Below are positions 19,662 to 21,204 of a DNA stretch of 21,204 bases, one piece after another (the first letter of the stretch is position 1; the number at the start of each line of letters is the position of its first letter). Source of the stretch: Methanobacteriota archaeon (GTDB taxonomy: Archaea; Halobacteriota; Methanocellia; Methanocellales; Methanocellaceae); the NCBI GenBank assembly GCA_023436075.1, contig JAEZKS010000246.1:1-21204 (forward strand). The letters run 5' to 3'. The notes beneath the pieces were generated by a model. It worked only from the letters and a program-made list of their open reading frames with translations. It did no database searches and was not told the DNA's origin. The position numbers and the translations under genes were made by a program.

Positions 19662-21204
19662 TCAGTAATGTACGACAATATCGATCTCGCTTGCGCCGGG
19701 CACGTTGACCATGGTGTCGTCGGCCACGCGCGTGAACTCGAGGCTGACCGGGACGTTGCCTACCACCAGGTCGTCGATCTTCAGGGAATCGAGCCACGAC
19801 GGCAGCATCGGCTTCATCAGTGTCAGCCTTTTTTCCGGAGCGTTGGGAACGAATCCCAGCACGGCCGAGAGCATGCATGGTATGGTGCCTGCCGACCACG
19901 CCTGGGGACTGCAGGCAACAGGATACCTGACGGGCACGCTGTAGTCTTCTCGCGGGTAGCCTCCAAACAGCTCCGGCAGCCGGTAGCGGGGATAGTGGCC
20001 GGCTGCGTCGTACATGCAGGTGAGCAGCCGGTCCGCCTCTTCCTTGAACCCGTATCGTGACAGTCCGAAGGCGATGATCGAGTTGTCGAAGGGCCAGACG
20101 GTACCGTTGTGGTACCCCAGTGGGCTGTAGCGTTTTTCACCGGACGACAGTGTCCGTATGCCCCAGCCGCTGAACATGTCCGGCTCGAAGGCACGTTTCA
20201 CCATTTTCGCCGCCTTGCCGCTGTCGACGATGCCAGTCCACAGGCACTGGAGCGGGTTTGAGGAAATTACATCGCACAAGCCGTCGCCGTCAATGGCCTG
20301 GGCGTAGAAGCCTTTCTCGCTCATCCAGAAGTCCCGGTTGAACTTCCGCTTCAGCTCGTGGGCATCGCGGATCAGCCGCCCTGCCGTATCCCGGTCGCCG
20401 GTCCGGTCCAGCAGAGATGCCAGCCTGACCTTCGCCATGTAGAAGTAGCCCTGCACCTCCGCCAGCGCGACCGGATGCTTCGCCAGCGAGCCGTCCGAGC
20501 GGCTGACGCCTTCCGGCGAATCCTTCCACCCCTGGTTGGCCAGGCCTTTTTCTGATCTGGTCACGTAGGAGGCAAACCCCATGTCCCCAGGATCAGAGTA
20601 GCGGTCCATCCATGTCAGCGCTGCGGCTACGTTCTCTGCCAGCTCGTACACCAATCCGGTGTCGCCGGTCCAGTCGACGTAGTCAGCCAGCAGGATCAGG
20701 TACAGCGGCGTCGCGTCGACGCTGCCGTAGTACGGCGTCATTGGGATCTGGTCCAGGTTCGCTTTCTCTCCCACCCTCAGTTCGTGCAGTATTTTGCCTG
20801 GCTCTTCGTCCCTCCAGTCGTCGGGCTTCGTGCCCTGGTACAGGGCCAGCAATTGTAAAGTGCTTCTGGCTTTACTGAGCTCGTAAGGGAGTGACTGGAT
20901 CGACGAGATGATGCTGTCCCGGCCGAACAGCGCGTCGTACCACGGCACGCCCGCCGAGTTGAAGACATAGCCGCGGGCGCTCATGTCCAGGAGCCTGAGG
21001 TCTTCCAGCGACCGGAAAAAGATGCGGTTGAACACGAGGTTATCGGTCTCGATTCTGCTGCAGCACTCCATCATGTCGGCATAAGATGCCCGGATGCTCT
21101 CCAGCCGTTTTTCCAGGCTCATGGCGTCTCCGGCCAGGGTTTCCGGGGGCTCGCCGGCATCCTCCGCAGTCACGCGCAGCGTGACGGTACGGCTGCCTCC
21201 GGGC
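19662..21204 (-). CDS. Glycogen debranching / amylo-alpha-1,6-glucosidase-type glycosidase, C-terminal 513 residues, cut by window edge
   Basis: The protein is an (alpha/alpha)6-barrel glycosidase of the amylo-alpha-1,6-glucosidase (GDE C-terminal-like) group. Recognisable segments are NSAGVPWYDALFGRDSIISS, MTPYYGSVDATPLYLILLADY, SGWGIRTLSSGEKRYSPLGYHNGTVWPFDNSIIAFGL, ELFGGYPRE and YPVACSPQAWSAGT, followed by a short beta C-terminus. The frame stays open to base 21204. The last visible upstream residues (PGGSRTVTLRVTAED) read like the end of an N-terminal beta-sandwich domain, so the true start lies beyond the right edge; the in-frame GTG at 21173 is probably internal. The predicted role is trimming branch points or side chains of storage or trehalose-type glucans in the cytosol; the exact substrate is not settled by sequence. 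No signal peptide can be judged. Confidence 0.9.
   Translation of the reverse strand, partial: PGGSRTVTLRVTAEDAGEPPETLAGDAMSLEKRLESIRASYADMMECCSRIETDNLVFNRIFFRSLEDLRLLDMSARGYVFNSAGVPWYDALFGRDSIISSIQSLPYELSKARSTLQLLALYQGTKPDDWRDEEPGKILHELRVGEKANLDQIPMTPYYGSVDATPLYLILLADYVDWTGDTGLVYELAENVAAALTWMDRYSDPGDMGFASYVTRSEKGLANQGWKDSPEGVSRSDGSLAKHPVALAEVQGYFYMAKVRLASLLDRTGDRDTAGRLIRDAHELKRKFNRDFWMSEKGFYAQAIDGDGLCDVISSNPLQCLWTGIVDSGKAAKMVKRAFEPDMFSGWGIRTLSSGEKRYSPLGYHNGTVWPFDNSIIAFGLSRYGFKEEADRLLTCMYDAAGHYPRYRLPELFGGYPREDYSVPVRYPVACSPQAWSAGTIPCMLSAVLGFVPNAPEKRLTLMKPMLPSWLDSLKIDDLVVGNVPVSLEFTRVADDTMVNVPGASEIDIVVHY

Overview
The window comes from a methanogenic euryarchaeon. It carries mptA (methanopterin synthesis), comB (coenzyme M synthesis), a CTP-dependent riboflavin kinase, the archaeal CoA route (pantoate kinase, CoaBC, GTP-dependent dephospho-CoA kinase), Spt4 and the archaeal/eukaryal-type ribosomal proteins S24e and S27ae. 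TATA-box promoters, short or absent leaders and the moderately high GC fit this. Methanocellales (Methanocella-like) is my best guess from gene content; it is an inference, not a database result.

Layout. (1) 1-2.6 kb is accessory: a tnpB nuclease gene (minus) cut by the left edge, a 427-aa protein of unknown function (plus), and a 422-bp element bounded by perfect 57-bp inverted repeats. (2) 2.6-3.1 kb holds a small unknown acidic protein (plus). (3) 3.09-9.19 kb is one minus-strand operon of eight overlapping genes: a VirB11/GspE-type ATPase, two TadB/TadC-type membrane proteins and five small single-span pilin-like proteins. Together they look like an archaeal type IV pilus or secretion filament. 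(4) 9.26-9.80 kb is a divergent unknown gene sharing the operon's promoter region. (5) 9.95-14.75 kb is cofactor metabolism: mptA (plus), then minus-strand genes for a CPBP-family membrane protein, ribB-ribK (with a palindromic operator), comB and an unknown partner of comB. (6) 14.75-15.66 kb is a gene-poor stretch rich in hairpins. (7) 15.69-17.01 kb is the information-processing operon spt4-dephospho-CoA kinase-rps24e-rps27ae (minus). (8) 17.0-17.4 kb is a divergent promoter region with a 33-bp direct repeat. (9) 17.4-19.46 kb is the CoA operon coaBC-pantoate kinase (plus). (10) 19.66 kb to the right edge is a glycogen-debranching-type glycosidase (minus), truncated by the window.

The most unusual signals are: dispersed arrays with a 9-nt period of CACNAAG/CGCCAAG type, at about 2.2, 17.4 and 19.5 kb, one of which forms the translation start of coaBC; the perfect inverted-repeat element; the fully overlapping five-pilin operon; and the palindrome between TATA box and start of the HTH-riboflavin kinase. 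Three CoA-pathway enzymes lie in two divergent operons about 0.4 kb apart.
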